Shown: piece by piece, positions 44,416 to 56,966 of the stretch | Position numbering within the stretch: position 1 is the stretch's first letter | Layout of the letters: the number at the start of each line of letters is the position of its first letter | NCBI RefSeq assembly: GCF_014839805.1 | Contig: NC_051126.1 | Location: 4,782,609 to 4,846,608, forward strand | Source: Manduca sexta | Taxonomy: Eukaryota > Arthropoda > Insecta > Lepidoptera > Sphingidae | Length of the DNA: 64,000 nucleotides | Reading direction: 5' to 3' | The notes under the pieces: model-generated | Told to the model about the DNA's origin: nothing | Seen by the model: the letters and a program-made list of their open reading frames with translations, nothing else | Database searches by the model: none | Made by a program: the position numbers and the translations under genes

Positions 44416-44751
44416 TAATAATAATAATAGTAATAATATCAGCCCTGTATTATATACTTGCCCACGGCTGAGCACGGGCCTCCTCTACTACTGAGAGGGA
44501 TTAGGCCTTAATCCACCACGCTGGCCTAGTGCGGATTGGTAGACTTCACACACCTTCGAAATTCCTATAAAGAACTGCTTAGATGTGCAGGTTTCCTCAC
44601 GATGTTTTCCTTCACCGTTAAAGCGAACGATAAATTCACAAAGAATACACACATGATTTTGTAGAAAAGTCAGAGGTGTGTGCCCTTGGGATTTGAACCT
44701 GCGGACATTCGTCTCAGCAGTCCGTTCCACACCCAACTAGGCTATCGCCGC
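44416..44751 (-). repeat. SINE family A, copy 2
   Basis: Minus orientation: the tRNA-like head ends at 44751 (gctatcgccgc on the plus strand), the TTA tail at 44416-44438. The body is close to the other full copies. Open frames here are by-products. Confidence 0.9.
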
Positions 44752-45784
44752 GATTAATATATACCAACCATGTATTAAGAAGGCCAATCCCTGAGCAAAT
44801 GACCTTGAGCAATCCTCTTCATACTTGGTGGCGGCTGAGCTGCCGCCGGGAATAAGTATGCAAAATTTACGAATAATGTCTTAATATTTTTTTAGGTGAT
44901 TTTTAGATGTTTTAAACGCCCAACATATAACTTATTACATCAAGTATCTAATAAAATTTGATGCAAATTAAAACTATTTGTAATTTAGGAGGAGTTGAAC
45001 GGAATTAATAATTTAATAGCATTTCTATTAACAAAACAATAGTCATTTTATAAAAATATTAAACAATCAAATAATGGAGAAACATATTGTACAAAAAAAA
45101 AATCTATAGATTTTATAAATTAATAATAATTTCTAAAAAACTGTACGCGCCGTTTTGCTGAAGGAAACGCCTCAAGTACTCTCAATGTCAGAGGAATCAC
45201 TACTGTGTTCCCAAGGTATTAAGGAACAATGTCCTCCCACACCAAATATCCAGGATTCCGGTACATTATAACTAAACTATAAACGATTTCACATTTTGTT
45301 TTCATTGACACGTTATAATGATTAAAACTGTTATAATGGGAATACAGTTGACGTCACAATTCATCACGATAATGAGTCTACTCAAGTGGAAACCATTTAT
45401 AAACGTGTTAAATATTAGCATTAATAAAACATCTAACAATTTTAAAACCATTGGCAAATATACGTGCTGTTTGCCGTTTTTATGGGCCTAATACAGTTGA
45501 GTAAAGGGATAATGTCTAGACTCGTTAATCTTAACAGCCGTTCTGAAGATAGCTGCAATCGGAGTTGTATTAAGCTAGCAACTATCAGTGTAATAGTATA
45601 AAAATACACATCACGCCTTTATCCCTGAAGGCGTAGGCAAAGATGCTGCCAATGTTATAATAGTGTAGTATTTATCGGCAACAAGTTGACAGCGTGTGCT
45701 CATCGCGTTATAGTTTAGAAACTGAATAAACATAAAGGATGAGTGAAGGAACTCCCATTTGATGATGATAAATAACTTATATCT

Positions 45785-45950
45785 AATGACCAGCGACTGC
45801 CTACGCTCGTGTGAAAATATTCTCGGGATAAAAGTCTATTACTCTCAGGAATAAATATAGCTTCTTATTAGTAAAAAAAATGTTCAAAATAGGTTAAGCA
45901 GTCATTGAGATTAGCGCGTTAAAACAAACAAACTAGTTGGCTTTATAATA
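45785..45950 (+). repeat. LINE-derived tail
   Basis: ctacgctcgtgtgaaaatat, tctcgggataaaagtctatt, atatagcttcttattag, then caaaataggttaagcagtca and gcgttaaaacaaacaaac: the standard order of the retroelement tails seen elsewhere here. Confidence 0.5.
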
Positions 45951-46605
45951 TTAATATAAATTAGAATGAGGGCTTGTTATTAATAATATAATTATCAAAA
46001 ATAGTAGGGGAAGTTCCGTATGTTAACCTAAAACAATACGAAGGACGAACAAGGCAAATTGTAATCGAGTTACCCGAGGTGCGCCTAACTCGTTCATTCG
46101 TGAGCTAACACAGGGAATTAACAGCGAACGAATGATTGCACAGCCCGTCACGATAAGCCGAGCCTTTCGTTGTGCCAAATGATTATTTAATTTTTAATCT
46201 ATACCGCCCTTTTATCTTGGATTACACTTTGACGTTGCTTCGTGCTCGTGAAAATGTCTGTGGTTTTAGAAATTAAAACGGATTAAGTGCATTCCTTTAT
46301 AAATGTTGTATAATTGTATTATGGAAGCTCAAAAAGATTATTATAGATAAATAATTTGCCTATCTTAAGCGCTTTAGAATGAGGAGTATATCTATCCATA
46401 TTTATATTAACGTGAAAGTAACCCTGTCTGTATGTTACGCTTTTACGGCTGAACCATGGAAGTAATTACAATGAAATTTGTTATGAAGGTAGTGTGCGAC
46501 CTAGAAAAGTAGATAGACAAACTTTTATTCTGGAAAAATATATAGTAGCGCTATTATCCCGATAAATATTTTTACGTGGGCGAGCAAACCTAGTTATAAA
46601 TAATA

Positions 46606-46677
46606 CGACGGTCCCTACGTAAAGTATCGAATCTGCAAAATTGCATTTTGCAGATTCAATACTTTGCAGGACTGTCG
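46606..46677. mobile_element. Short palindromic element, family E, copy 1
   Basis: cgacggtccctacgtaaagt, atcgaatctgcaaaat pairs with attttgcagattcaatactt and the end ggactgtcg. The whole 72 bp unit can fold. Another copy lies 450 bp away at 47127-47200. Confidence 0.65.
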
Positions 46678-47028
46678 ATATTTAATAATAATAATAATAT
46701 CAGCCCTGTATTATATACTTGCCCACTGCTGAGCATGGGCCTCCTCTACTACTGAGAGGGATTAGGCCTTAGTCCACCACGCTGGCCTAGTGCGGATTGG
46801 TAGACTTCACACACCTTCGAAATTCATATAGAGAACTTCTCAGATGTGCATGTTTCCTCACGATGTTTTCCTTCACCGTTAAAGCGAACGATAAATTCAC
46901 AAAGAATACACACATGATTTTTTAGAAAAGTCAGAGGTGTGTGCCCTTGGGGATTTGAACCTGCGGACATTCGTCTCGGCAGTCCGTTCCACACCCAACT
47001 AGGCTATCGCCGCTTTTGTCGATATTTA
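46674..47028 (-). mobile_element. SINE family A, copy 3, with target duplication
   Basis: Body 46685-47017 in minus orientation with a TTA tail at its left. Flanked by perfect direct repeats gtcgatattta at 46674-46684 and 47018-47028, an 11 bp target duplication. The left duplication overlaps the end of the palindromic element at 46606-46677. Confidence 0.9.
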
Positions 47029-47126
47029 AACGGTTCTTATTAAAATGTACTGCATTTATTGAAGACAATAAGGATCAAAGTGCTTACCGCCATAATAATA
47101 AAACACTAAACAAGCGATGTATACTT

Positions 47127-47200
47127 GACGGTCGTTACTTAAAGTATTGAATCTAGAAAATGCAATTTTGCAGATTCGATACTTTACGTAGGGACCGTTG
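47127..47200. mobile_element. Short palindromic element, family E, copy 2
   Basis: gacggtcgttacttaaagta, ttgaatctag..., then cagattcgatactttacgta and gggaccgttg: the same unit as at 46606-46677 in inverted order. Confidence 0.65.
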
Positions 47201-47486
47201 AATAGTGAATTGCACTGCATATACCGGAACCCGACATACCTAAGAATTACTAATGTGTAAAAATTCCATAAATACACGACATCTGTTAATCGAAGCCTGA
47301 CCAGTATAGCATACTAAAACCTAAACCCTTTTAGTCGAGGAGACCCGTGCCTAGCAAGTTAGATAGATAATCCTCCAGTATAATTTAAAATAATATTATT
47401 GTTGCTTTTCAACCCAAAGAATCTATTTACATGGGTCACTTGCAAATTATGCGCATTATCTAGCTCGGATACCACCTTTACTAACT

Positions 47487-47647
47487 GCCGTTTTCAATAA
47501 ACGATCCAAATTTCAATCTTCAATTCAATTCCGAGAATGAACTAATCAAAATAACTCATTTGAAAGCATGTTAAAAAACCTTTGTTCTATTTTTGAGATA
47601 TGTTCAAAATAGCGTTTGCGATCGTTAATTCAAAACGGCGGTAAATC
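47487..47647. mobile_element. TIR element, family F, intact copy
   Basis: Left end actgccgttttcaataaacg with atc; right end gatcgttaattcaaaacggc with ggt. These are imperfect inverted repeats. The inside carries attccgagaatgaactaatc and tttgttctatttttgagata, shared with 15354-15530. No coding capacity. Confidence 0.6.
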
Positions 47648-48132
47648 AACATTACTGATATTATCATCCCTAAGACCATTGTGTACAATCACAGCATCTA
47701 GGTGCTAAAGCGGTTTTCGCACGGCGTCAGCGTCAGATTGCTGTTGGTCAGATAAGCACGCCTCAGCTCACGATACCTTTAACCTGATTTCAGATCAAAC
47801 ATTTTTTGAATCTGCTAAATCTATTTGGATAAGAAGTACGGATGTAGGTAAGATTATTCTGGATTTACGAATATTTAGTTATCAATCTAATGCATAGTTA
47901 TATATGACATAGCTATGTAGTTGACATAGCGTAGCCAAGTTTTAGTATCGGGAGCGGGGTCAAAAAATAAAACCACAAAAATGTGCATTAAACAACATTT
48001 ATATTCATTTAAAAAAATAACAGAAGATGTCAGTCTTGAAGTCGATAATGAAACAATTGTTAGTTGAACAAAGTTTATTTCAGGCACGCAGTTAGAACAG
48101 GGATTGATTTCATCTAAATAGTAAAAAGGGCG

Positions 48133-48135
<3 letters not shown>

Positions 48136-48225
<90 letters not shown>
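48136..48225. repeat. (AT)n microsatellite, about 90 bp
   Basis: About 45 perfect AT units ending directly at the 3' end of a SINE family A copy, where other copies have a TTA tail. The true length may be uncertain, since such tracts assemble poorly. Confidence 0.95.
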
Positions 48226-48227
<2 letters not shown>

Positions 48228-48535
48228 TATCAGTCCTGTATTATATACTTGCCCACCGCTGAGCACGGGCCTCCTCTCCTACTGAGAGGGATTAGGCCTT
48301 AGTCCACCACGCTGGCCTAGTGCGGATTGGTAGACTTCACACACCTTCAAAATTCCTATAGAGAACTTCTCAGATGTGCAGGTTTCCTCACAATGTTTTC
48401 CTTCACCGTTAAAGCGAACGATAAATTTACAAAGAATACACACATAATTTTTTAGAAAAGACAGAAATTTGGATTTGAACCTGAACGGACATTCGTTTTG
48501 GCAGTCCGTTCCACAACCAACTAGGCTATCGCCGC
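48226..48535 (-). repeat. SINE family A, copy 4
   Basis: Minus orientation, head at 48535. The body has small differences from other copies (a short deletion around 48462-48470, where the other copies have gaggtgtgtgccc). Confidence 0.9.
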
Positions 48536-49137
48536 TTTATATAGTCGATTAAACTTTATAATATTAAAATCTATTAATAATACATCTAGTCATTTTCTGA
48601 GCATTTACTTTAAACCGCCGTTATTTAATACTCTACGTGGCCTATCGTGTGTAAAATTCAGTACATTTCTCAACGCTTAGACCTTCAAAAGTAAACCATT
48701 AACTCGTCCTTTATTTCTGTTATATTCGGTTGTTTTTTATAGCTTTGTTTTTCTGCACCGAGTCCCTCCCTAACCAAACATTATTTATTCAAAGGCCCGA
48801 AGGCATTTCGGGTCCCTTTCGAGGCATTGTGCTTCGTGGAGATAAATTCACATTGAGTCGTGATTAAGTGCTAGGCTTTGATGGTTGGCCGGTAAAATCA
48901 ATAAATTAGATATATTGGGATGAACTGACTTGGTTTTTACTCAAACAGCATCTGCCCTACGTGTTTTTAATATTACGATATGGTATGTATTTATGAGTGT
49001 ACATAAATACATATTTTGGCTACTCGGGCAATGCCAAAATTACCATTCTCTGTGATATCACTATAAAAAGGTTTATTTGTTTTTATTTAAGCATACATTA
49101 ACTGGGCTATGTTTTATTTTTATTTATTTATACATAT

Positions 49138-49425
49138 ACTAGCTACCCGCCCCGGCTTCGCACGGGTGCAATGCTGATACAAAATACACTACAGAAAAAC
49201 TGTGAACGTTGTATATAAAAACATAGCCCGCTCTGGCTTCGCACGGGTATAACATAACAAAATAACAGTATTTCTCCACTATTTAATGGATGTTATTATA
49301 CATATAAACCTTCCTCTTGAATCACTCTATCTACTAAAAAAACCGCATCAAAATCCGTTGCGTAGTTTTAAAGATTTAAGCATACAAAGGGACATAGGGA
49401 CAGAGAAAGCGACTTTGTTTTATAC
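49138..49425 (+). repeat. Two adjacent LINE-derived tails
   Basis: ctagctacccgccccggctt followed by cgcacgggtgcaatgctgat, then a second cgctctggcttcgcacgggt at 49230 and a terminal part with aaatccgttgcgtagtttta and acagagaaagcgactttg. Partial duplication or two insertions of the same repeat. Confidence 0.5.
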
Positions 49426-49429
49426 TATG

Positions 49430-52220
49430 TAGTAATTATAACACCACGACAGTTAATACTAATGCGATGTTATACAGATATAAGTTAAATTAAGTCAGTC
49501 TTATATTATCAGATATATTTCACTATACAAAAGACAAAAAAATCACTGCCATAGCTTTAAATTAATTTTTACTTGTATTTCAAAAACAATTTTACGTTGG
49601 CAAAACTTTAAACCATGTATTTATTTACGACATGTCAAGTTACTTTTAAATTTTATTTAAGTATTTCAAATATTCCGTCAGAAACAGTTTAGCCAACTTG
49701 TATCCAATACTTTTCGCGCAAACACCCTAGAGACATGTTGATCGAAAGTTAAATTGAATACGGTCTAAATAACTTTAGTATTTAAGGGCGTATTTTCATG
49801 AAATAAAAATCCATTAAATTAATTATAACGTGACTGAATATAAAAGTGAGACGAATTGACAACTTTATTTATATAACTGTCATTTTTAATTCGCTTGTGC
49901 TGTACTTTATTCTATGAATAAATTTTATCTGATAGAAAAATCAGCGCTAAGCGAAATAGCGTATTATAGCATTTATTATACCCTATATTATAATCTTTGC
50001 CTTCGTTTACGTGACGTGGAGTTTGAATTGTGACAAATATTTTTAAGTGTATCGCGAGAGACAGACTTGGTGGGTGACTTTGTTTTACAGTATGTAAGGA
50101 TAAGTAAAAGTTATTCATTATTTAAAATATAACACTAATAAAACATATTATAGAGCCTAGTTTTTAATTATTACAAATAATAAAAAAATTATATACTGCC
50201 GTTACTGAATATGTAAATTTGACAAAAAACAAAACATAACTACGATTTCACAAAATGATGCATTTTTTTTTTAATTTTACATTAATTTATAATAATGGTT
50301 TCCAGCATCCATTAGTTAATTGATAAACATCAAACTAACGTGTGATAACCATAATAGGTATTTGTTACTTATTACGTGTTTTGTCCTTCATATTTTTGTG
50401 CAGGATTTATGAAAATTTTAACTCACCATAGCTTTATTATATATAAACAAAATTTGTGAGTGCACATTTATAATAATATATTACCTCTGCTACATACACC
50501 ATTATTTAAGTAATCAGATTTCTTGGTACAGGTATATGAATAAAACAGGTTAATTGTTCGACATATTAGTGGAGGTTATAATTTATTTATTAAATAACAT
50601 TATTTTGATCGAAGAATCTAAATCGTTGCGCAAACGATATTACTAATCCAATCAATTTTTAACTAGACATTTTTATTATATATTTTATTCTTGGAACAAT
50701 TTTAGTTGATTAATTCGCTCGTTTGTTCTGATAACTTTTTCACGTTCAAATGCATTTAAACACATTTCATTTAACACAAAGCTATCATTCGAAGTAATTG
50801 GTTAAATTATTTAAATAGACCTAATAAATGGGCAGATTTATATTCAGCACCTATTTATTATCAAGATTTCTAAAGATTATGAATGAATTCAAGCTGAAAA
50901 TTGTTTTCACTAGTATTTAAATATTTAATGATTTCTTGATATATACAAAAAATTACCCGATGATAAAAACATTATCCCTTTGTTAAAATTTAAAATGACA
51001 TTATCTAAAGTATTCATTGTCAAATGACATAACATTGATAAGCTCCTTAATGGACAGATAATATTATAACTGTTGAATACTGATTGTAATATTATACCCT
51101 CTCATTGTACTTGCAATGACAATAATTTAAAATATTAAATAATAACACCATAGAACAAACTCATATTTATACGCTTTAATGGCAAATAATAGATCTCTAA
51201 TTAATTTATTTAAGGTCTGTAATGTGTACCTATGTTCGACAAATAAATTATTCTGAATAGTTTGTTAGTTAAAATTATATTTAATTTGATTTTTAATCAC
51301 TATTAGGTGAGGTGGTATGTATTAAATGGCAAAGTAACTGGTGTACATAAAATTAAGTCAATTTTAAGTCTGTATGTATATTTTATTCATAATGATTGAT
51401 TGAAAAATATATGAGGGACTTTAGTTAAATAATAATAAAATATCCTCATGTACCTTGACTTATCGTGCAACTATATTCGCCTAGGTGGTGAATAAAGCAT
51501 TTTATATATTTTTTGAATGTCAGCCTGATCTACTTTCGCATACGAAAGATACGATCAATCTGTTGTCGCCTTTGAAATGTCACCCTAATTTACTATGAAT
51601 GCAATATTTTTATTAATAACTAGCTGATTTGAAAGATTTCGCGTTATCCTATCTTAGCATTGAATATGCAATTCCAACTACGACTTTTCATTTTAATTCT
51701 ACTCAAAATCATTTTGGGAGGTAAAGTGATATTTAAAAATTAACATTAAATACGCGAATTAAAATAGTCGGTTTCTGAAATTTTCTTAATTTTTATTTCC
51801 ATAAGAACCTTCTAGAATTTACTACCTGTAATAAAAGATGAATGGAATCGGTTTATGACGTTCTCAAATTATGGCGTAACCAAGGAAAGTAGGGATTAAT
51901 TTTTTGTCGTTATTGTCCGTATGTCCCAATCTCCCCTCACACAGAGGCGGCGTGTATTCCGTTTTGAACTGTACGATCTTGAATTCAATGCTCTTAATAA
52001 TATGGCATAAGCGTGACTTCCTGATGAGTATAACATCGTGCCATAATTTTAATATTAATATACTTACCGTATGTCATTTACAAATCAATTGGTATTGTAT
52101 CATAAGAATCAGTTTGTCCGTCTGTCCATGAATATAAGTGCTAATCTCGGTGACAATATTTCTGATGCGTGTGTAGAACTATAATAATATGTAGAATGGT
52201 AGAAATATAACTAAAACGTT
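49430..52220. other. Intergenic, very AT-rich, nothing recognised
   Basis: 2.8 kb with long A/T runs. Only short chance open frames and no repeat with a clear structure. Confidence 0.45.
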
Positions 52221-52226
52221 ACTTAC

Positions 52227-52318
52227 ATTTACAATCAACCACAAAATCGCTGAACAAATCTAAAATTTCATACCACCTTTGAACTTTTGTGTCCTTATCA
52301 GCAATCGGTTTTTCTTCC
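52227..52318 (-). CDS. Orphan internal exon (LFSD-type segment)
   Basis: A clean minus-strand exon: acceptor ctattagtttaatttag, 92 bp open, donor AAAT|GTAAGT. It encodes 30 residues, EEKPIADKDTKV, then QRWYEILDLFSDFVVDCK. The core shares 23 of 24 bases and the residues EIL(N/D)LFSD with the exon at 8287-8442. Flanking intron phases would be 2 and 1. No partner exon was found nearby. It is either an exon of an unrecognised gene or part of a dispersed element. Confidence 0.3.
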
Positions 52319-52494
52319 CTAAATTAAACTAATAGATTACTTTATTAGACAAATAAAAAAAAAAAAAATTTCAATTGAAGTCAATGTTTGAAACGCTTTG
52401 AAGTTTTGCATTTTTTCAGCTACTTTTGTGGCTGACTGTACTTCTAGATGGTTGACATGCACGCAACATAACATGATGTTTTATTTTAATCTAG

Positions 52495-53120
52495 GCGTTG
52501 CTAGCGGCTTCGCGCGCGTGTTAAACCTTTCTCGTATAAGTTCCTAAAACACTATAGCGATTAATATTGCCACCTGTACAACTTCAAAGCCATCTATTTA
52601 AAAACCAGATAAAGCAAAATATTATTTATCATGGGAACAAACTAACTGGATTAAAACTAGCCTATGTCTTAACCCAGGACATGACCCCCCCGAGGCAATT
52701 CTTGTGCGCTCGGTCTCCACACCGAATGCACGCCCACGCACGGGGGGACATTATGTCGCGGGCCTAGGCACACTGTAGGTGATGCCTACACCCCCATGGT
52801 TGCAAGTTCACATGGGGGGTCTGACAGGGACTCGTAGAACAGTTCGCCTCCCTTTCCTCTCCGCCCATCCTATTACTTCCTCTTCCTTCCCCCTTCTTTC
52901 TCCCCTATGTCTCCTCTTCCTCTCTTCCTCCAGGGCCTCGCAGTCGTTAAGCCGGGGGGTTCGTAGTATTCCATTCGCTTGTCCCCCCGGTGTGGACTGT
53001 GAAGTCTGTATTTAAAAAAAAACCCAGGACATGATTTACCTGTGTGCCAAATTTGATTCAAATCCAGTCAGCGGTTTCTGAGTTTAATTCTAACAAACAT
53101 CAAAACATTTCATATAAAAT
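52495..53120 (+). repeat. LINE-derived tail split by a younger insertion
   Basis: The tail starts taggcgttgctagcggcttc, gcgcgcgtg, runs to aaactagcctatgtcttaac at 52672, and resumes at 53022 with acctgtgtgccaaatttgat, tcaaatccagtcagcggttt. The split is caused by the insertion at 52685-53021. Confidence 0.65.
52672..53034 (+). mobile_element. Retroelement insertion with poly(A) tail and 13 bp target duplication
   Basis: 337 bp at 52685-53021 ends in a short A run and is flanked by perfect acccaggacatga at 52672-52684 and 53022-53034. The inside is GC-rich with a long pyrimidine tract (52848-52930) and no domain-coding frame. The perfect duplication shows a recent, reverse-transcription-type insertion, either a SINE or a 5'-truncated LINE. 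Confidence 0.8.
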
Positions 53121-53243
53121 GACCTTACACGTTTGCAGCAAACTATCAATTCATTCTTTATTGTTTATAACAAGGTCATCATCAAAAGAAACTTACGGTT
53201 ATATACACGGTCACGGGAAAATGACCCTACTGTACCTGATGGT

Positions 53244-53595
53244 AAGTGAAGTGATAATAATATAATAATATCAGCCCTGTATTATATACTTGCCCACTGC
53301 TGAGCACGGGCCTCCTCTACTACAGAGAGGGATTAGGCCTTAGTCCACCACGCTGGCCTAGTGCGGATTGGTAGACTTCACACACCTTCGAAATTCCTAT
53401 AGAGAACTTCTTAGATGTGCAGGTTTCCTCACGATGTTTTCCTTCACCGTTAAAGCGAACGATAAATTCACAAAGAATACACACATGATTTTAGAAAAGT
53501 CAGAGGTGTGTGCCCTTGGGTTTCGAACCTGCGGTCATTCGTCTTCGCAGTCCGTTCCACGACCAACTAGGCTATCGCCGCTTCCAAGTGAAGTG
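53244..53595 (-). mobile_element. SINE family A, copy 5, with target duplication
   Basis: Minus orientation, body 53256-53581. Direct repeats aagtgaagtg at 53244-53253 and 53586-53595 lie within family C sequence, so the SINE A jumped into an existing family C copy. The long plus-strand open frame here is a by-product. Confidence 0.9.
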
Positions 53596-53688
53596 AAGTC
53601 CAATATAATGTCGACTTCTTCTTCTTCAAGTGCCTCTTCATTATTGAAGGATAGTCGTACCTTCTTGTATTTTTCCTTATCATTGCAA

Positions 53689-54011
53689 GCAGCGATAGCG
53701 TCGTTGGTTGTGGAACGGACTGCCGAGATGAATGTCCGCAGGTTCAAATTCCAAGGGCACATACCTCTGACTTTTCTAAAAAAAAATATGTCTGTATTCT
53801 TCGTGAATTATCGCTTGCATTAACGGTGAAGGAAAACATCGTGAGGAAACCTGCATACCTGAAAAATTCTCTATAGAAATTTTCGAGGGTGTGTGAAGTC
53901 TACCAATCCGCACTAGGCCAGCGTGGTGGACTAACGCCTAATCTCTCTCAGTAGTAGAGGAGGCCCATGCCCAACAGTGGGACAGTATATAATACAGGGC
54001 TGATATTATAT
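53689..54011 (+). repeat. SINE family A, copy 6
   Basis: Plus orientation, starting gcagcgatagcgtcgttggt and ending tatataatacagggctgata. It lies head to head with copy 5, 107 bp apart, so the two can form a long inverted repeat. Confidence 0.9.
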
Positions 54012-54726
54012 TGGCCAGGCGGAACAGGTGTTCAACGGAGGTGATACCGGTCTAATCTCGGATGTTCCTCGGGCACGATTTTTTCCTTCGCCCAGTGTGT
54101 CTCTTCCTCTACACCTTGTCCAATGTCAACTGATCAACCCTCGTCAGTCGACACAATTATGGCGGCCTGTTGAAAGCGGATATACACAGGCTAAACCCAG
54201 AACGCGACACACTTACGTGAGCGTCGGTTTTTACCACTCGTACGGTTAGAACTCAAACAAAGTACGCTGCCATTATATCAAGATGTTAGTTTAAAAAAAA
54301 TATATTAGTTATCCTACATTTGTTTTGATATTTTCGCACACGAATATTTATTTTGCAACTCAATAGGGTATAAATTGCTATTGAATGCCGTTTGGCTCTT
54401 TAATTTTCCAACTTCACTGAATGAGAAATTAATTGCTGTTTCTAAATTTCTTTTTATGGAACATCATCGATAAACATACAAGATAAAGAATTAGTAAATT
54501 AAGACTAATAATTAAAACTTGTTTGATGTAAGCAGAGTTGTTATTAGAGTGAGTGTATAATAAAATAATTGGTTAGGGAGGGAACTGACCGGTTTTAGAG
54601 TGTTTTTCGGTATCATTATTCCAGGATATATTAATATAACACTTTTGTTTATGTACAGGCGTAATGCTTTTGTTTATGTAATATGTACAGGCGTAATGCT
54701 TTTGTTTATAATATAGTAGTAAAAAG

Positions 54727-54952
54727 GTCGCGATAGCTTAGTAGGGTGTGGAACGGACATCCGAGACGAATACCCGCAGGTTCAAAACCCAACGGCACGT
54801 ACCTCTAACTTTTCTAAAGTTATGTGTGTATTGTTTGTGAATGATCGCTTACTTTAACGGAAAAGGAAAACAACCCACACGCACTAGCGTGGTGGACTGA
54901 GGCCTGAGGAGAGCTCAGTAGTAGGACAGTATATAATACAGGGCTAATATGT
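54727..54952 (+). repeat. SINE family A, copy 7 (internally deleted)
   Basis: The head gcgatagcttagtagggtgt and B-box region are present. About 95 bp of the body are missing, between aaggaaaacaacc and gtggactgaggcctga. It ends atataatacagggctaatat. Confidence 0.8.
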
Positions 54953-54954
54953 AG

Positions 54955-56960
54955 AGGACGCAGCTTGGATGATCTTTACTGTATGGCGAAGTATGAGATA
55001 AAAATGATAATGCAAACATTCGTAAAAACTTATTGTATTTGGAAAATTATTGTATTATTATTGTAGACACGTATTTGAGATTTATTTATGTGTACGTACC
55101 ATAAGGATACCGAAAGGTATATGTATGTACCTACTTTATATGATGCAGTAGTAACATAAAACGATTATTTTGTTCCCGGAAACACATTATTTAGCGTCTT
55201 TTCTAGATGGTCTAAGCATTTCACTGTTAAACTATATAATTATGGACAGCTTTATGCCTGGTTTCGACAATTCATCAAAGCCGTCTTTAAACTGTGTTCT
55301 AGAATGAAGTAAAACGGAATAATACTTCAGTGTTATAATCTAGTTTAACGTCAACTATAAATTGCGTCTGTGCGTTGACTAAATACGTCAACCAGTAACG
55401 CGGCAGCGTAGGTAACACAGCATAGCGCAGCTTAAATAAAATGCAATTTACTAGTCTAATGTTCAGATCATAATTTTTCACTCCTAACTACTTTTGCAAA
55501 CACTACGCGTAAAAGCCCGTGCCTTTTCGAGCGGGTTTCCCCACAATACAAACATATGCAGTAGTTTATACGAAGCTAACAAACATCCCAAACATTTATA
55601 CAACTTTTACATTAATTATAATAATAATAGAGAAAAGATTGGAATATCATAATATAATTAATATTTATGTTGCATTAACCCGATGTCTTTAAACTATCTT
55701 ACAACAGGCCTCAAATGTAAATTAAACGAGCAGTAAATATGGTACAGTTAGGATTTTGTACTATACAAAATATAAAGAGAGCACATAATATATTAAAAAA
55801 GCATGTTGACGGCGTGTTTAACGCGCCTTCTGCATTCTTTCGCTTGCGCTGCGCTGTTCTTTGTTGTCTTCGCGTAGATAATAACGGACCTTATTCTCTA
55901 ATCTCTATGCCAGCGTAAACTTGTAATTAGCCATATTAATTCCATGATATAATCGAAGAATAGTATTTTGTATGCCAATTTCAATTATTAATAACGCGAT
56001 GAGATGCGGTACTACGTGCTTATCAAAATAAAGTGTGCCATGGAAACGAGAACTCAAAACCATGGTTTACAAATACAGAATAAACGATATTTTGTACAAG
56101 CATTGTTGACCTTGTTCTTTAAAAGTCATTCACCTTTAGAGACACATTTTCATGACCATGCTAATTGAGTAGAAAAACGTAAAACTGCGGTTAACCGAGT
56201 ACATATTACCTAATCGTTGTGCCCATAAAATGTGAAGTTTTGAAGTTATACTACAAATAGAATTGTTAGATTGAAAATATTATGTGAACTCAATCGTTGC
56301 ACCTGCATCTGACTAGATATACAGTCAATAAAACAAAAAGAAATGTATATCAAGTATTGTACGTACGTACAGTTTGTGTACTTATGTGTTTGGCATAAAC
56401 TTTTGTATTCGCAATTCGTACAGAATTTTAAGATTGTAAAAAAATACGCAAACAAATCGTAAATGTGATTTCACGGTTTGACTTCACCTATTGCGTAGCC
56501 AGTCGAGTGAATTTTACCATAATACAACAGCTACATAAATAAAATTATATTTATTACAAAATTACGTATACATCTCGATTTAATTGTAAATAAATATCTT
56601 GTAAAATATTATTTAAGATAAGTTAATGGTGGGCGAAAATACATTAAATACTTAATAATACAATTATTATATTTACCGTATAACTTAATAGAGCTATGAG
56701 GGTTTTACGGTCCTTGTCTTACCTTATTCTAATTACAAGTAAACTTTTCAAAATGTACCTATTTGTACTTTTTGTCCAACTGTTTTCCAGTATTAGTAAT
56801 AGTCTATACCATTCAGGATATATTATACATATATGCCGAATTTCGTCCAATTAGATTCAACTGTTTATATCCGTTTACTATAACCTACATTCAAAATATA
56901 TTATTCAAAATATCTTCACATAATTTCTATTAGATTCCCGTTGTAATAATACCACATTAG
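54955..56960. other. Intergenic, AT-rich
   Basis: No gene recognised. It forms the 3' flank of the minus-strand fucosyltransferase gene. A GC-richer patch at 55800-55870 (gcgccttctgcattctttcg, cttgcgctgcgctg) has no identified role. Confidence 0.4.
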
Positions 56961-56966
56961 AATCCT

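Larger units (their letters stand above)
53205..54250 (+). repeat. SINE-like family C copy split by two SINE family A insertions
   Basis: Family C pieces at 53205-53253 (tgaccctactgtacctgatg, gtaag), 53596-53620 (tccaatataatgtcgac) and 54145-54250 (cgtcagtcgacacaattatg, gcggcctg, aacgcgacacacttacgtg). The intervening DNA is two SINE A copies plus about 130 bp of unassigned sequence at 54012-54144. Confidence 0.7.

Noticed and set aside
44488..44751. tRNA gene or protein gene at the SINE A and B heads (also 39619, 43190, 46970, 53689)
   Set aside because: A-box and B-box are present, but no cloverleaf with a proper anticodon arm and acceptor stem can be drawn, and the same sequence recurs with a common body and TTA tail. 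The open frames across them repeat from copy to copy and carry no domain.
53368..53823. 151-codon plus-strand open frame
   Set aside because: It runs through SINE A copy 5, leftover family C and the head of copy 6; a by-product of repeats.
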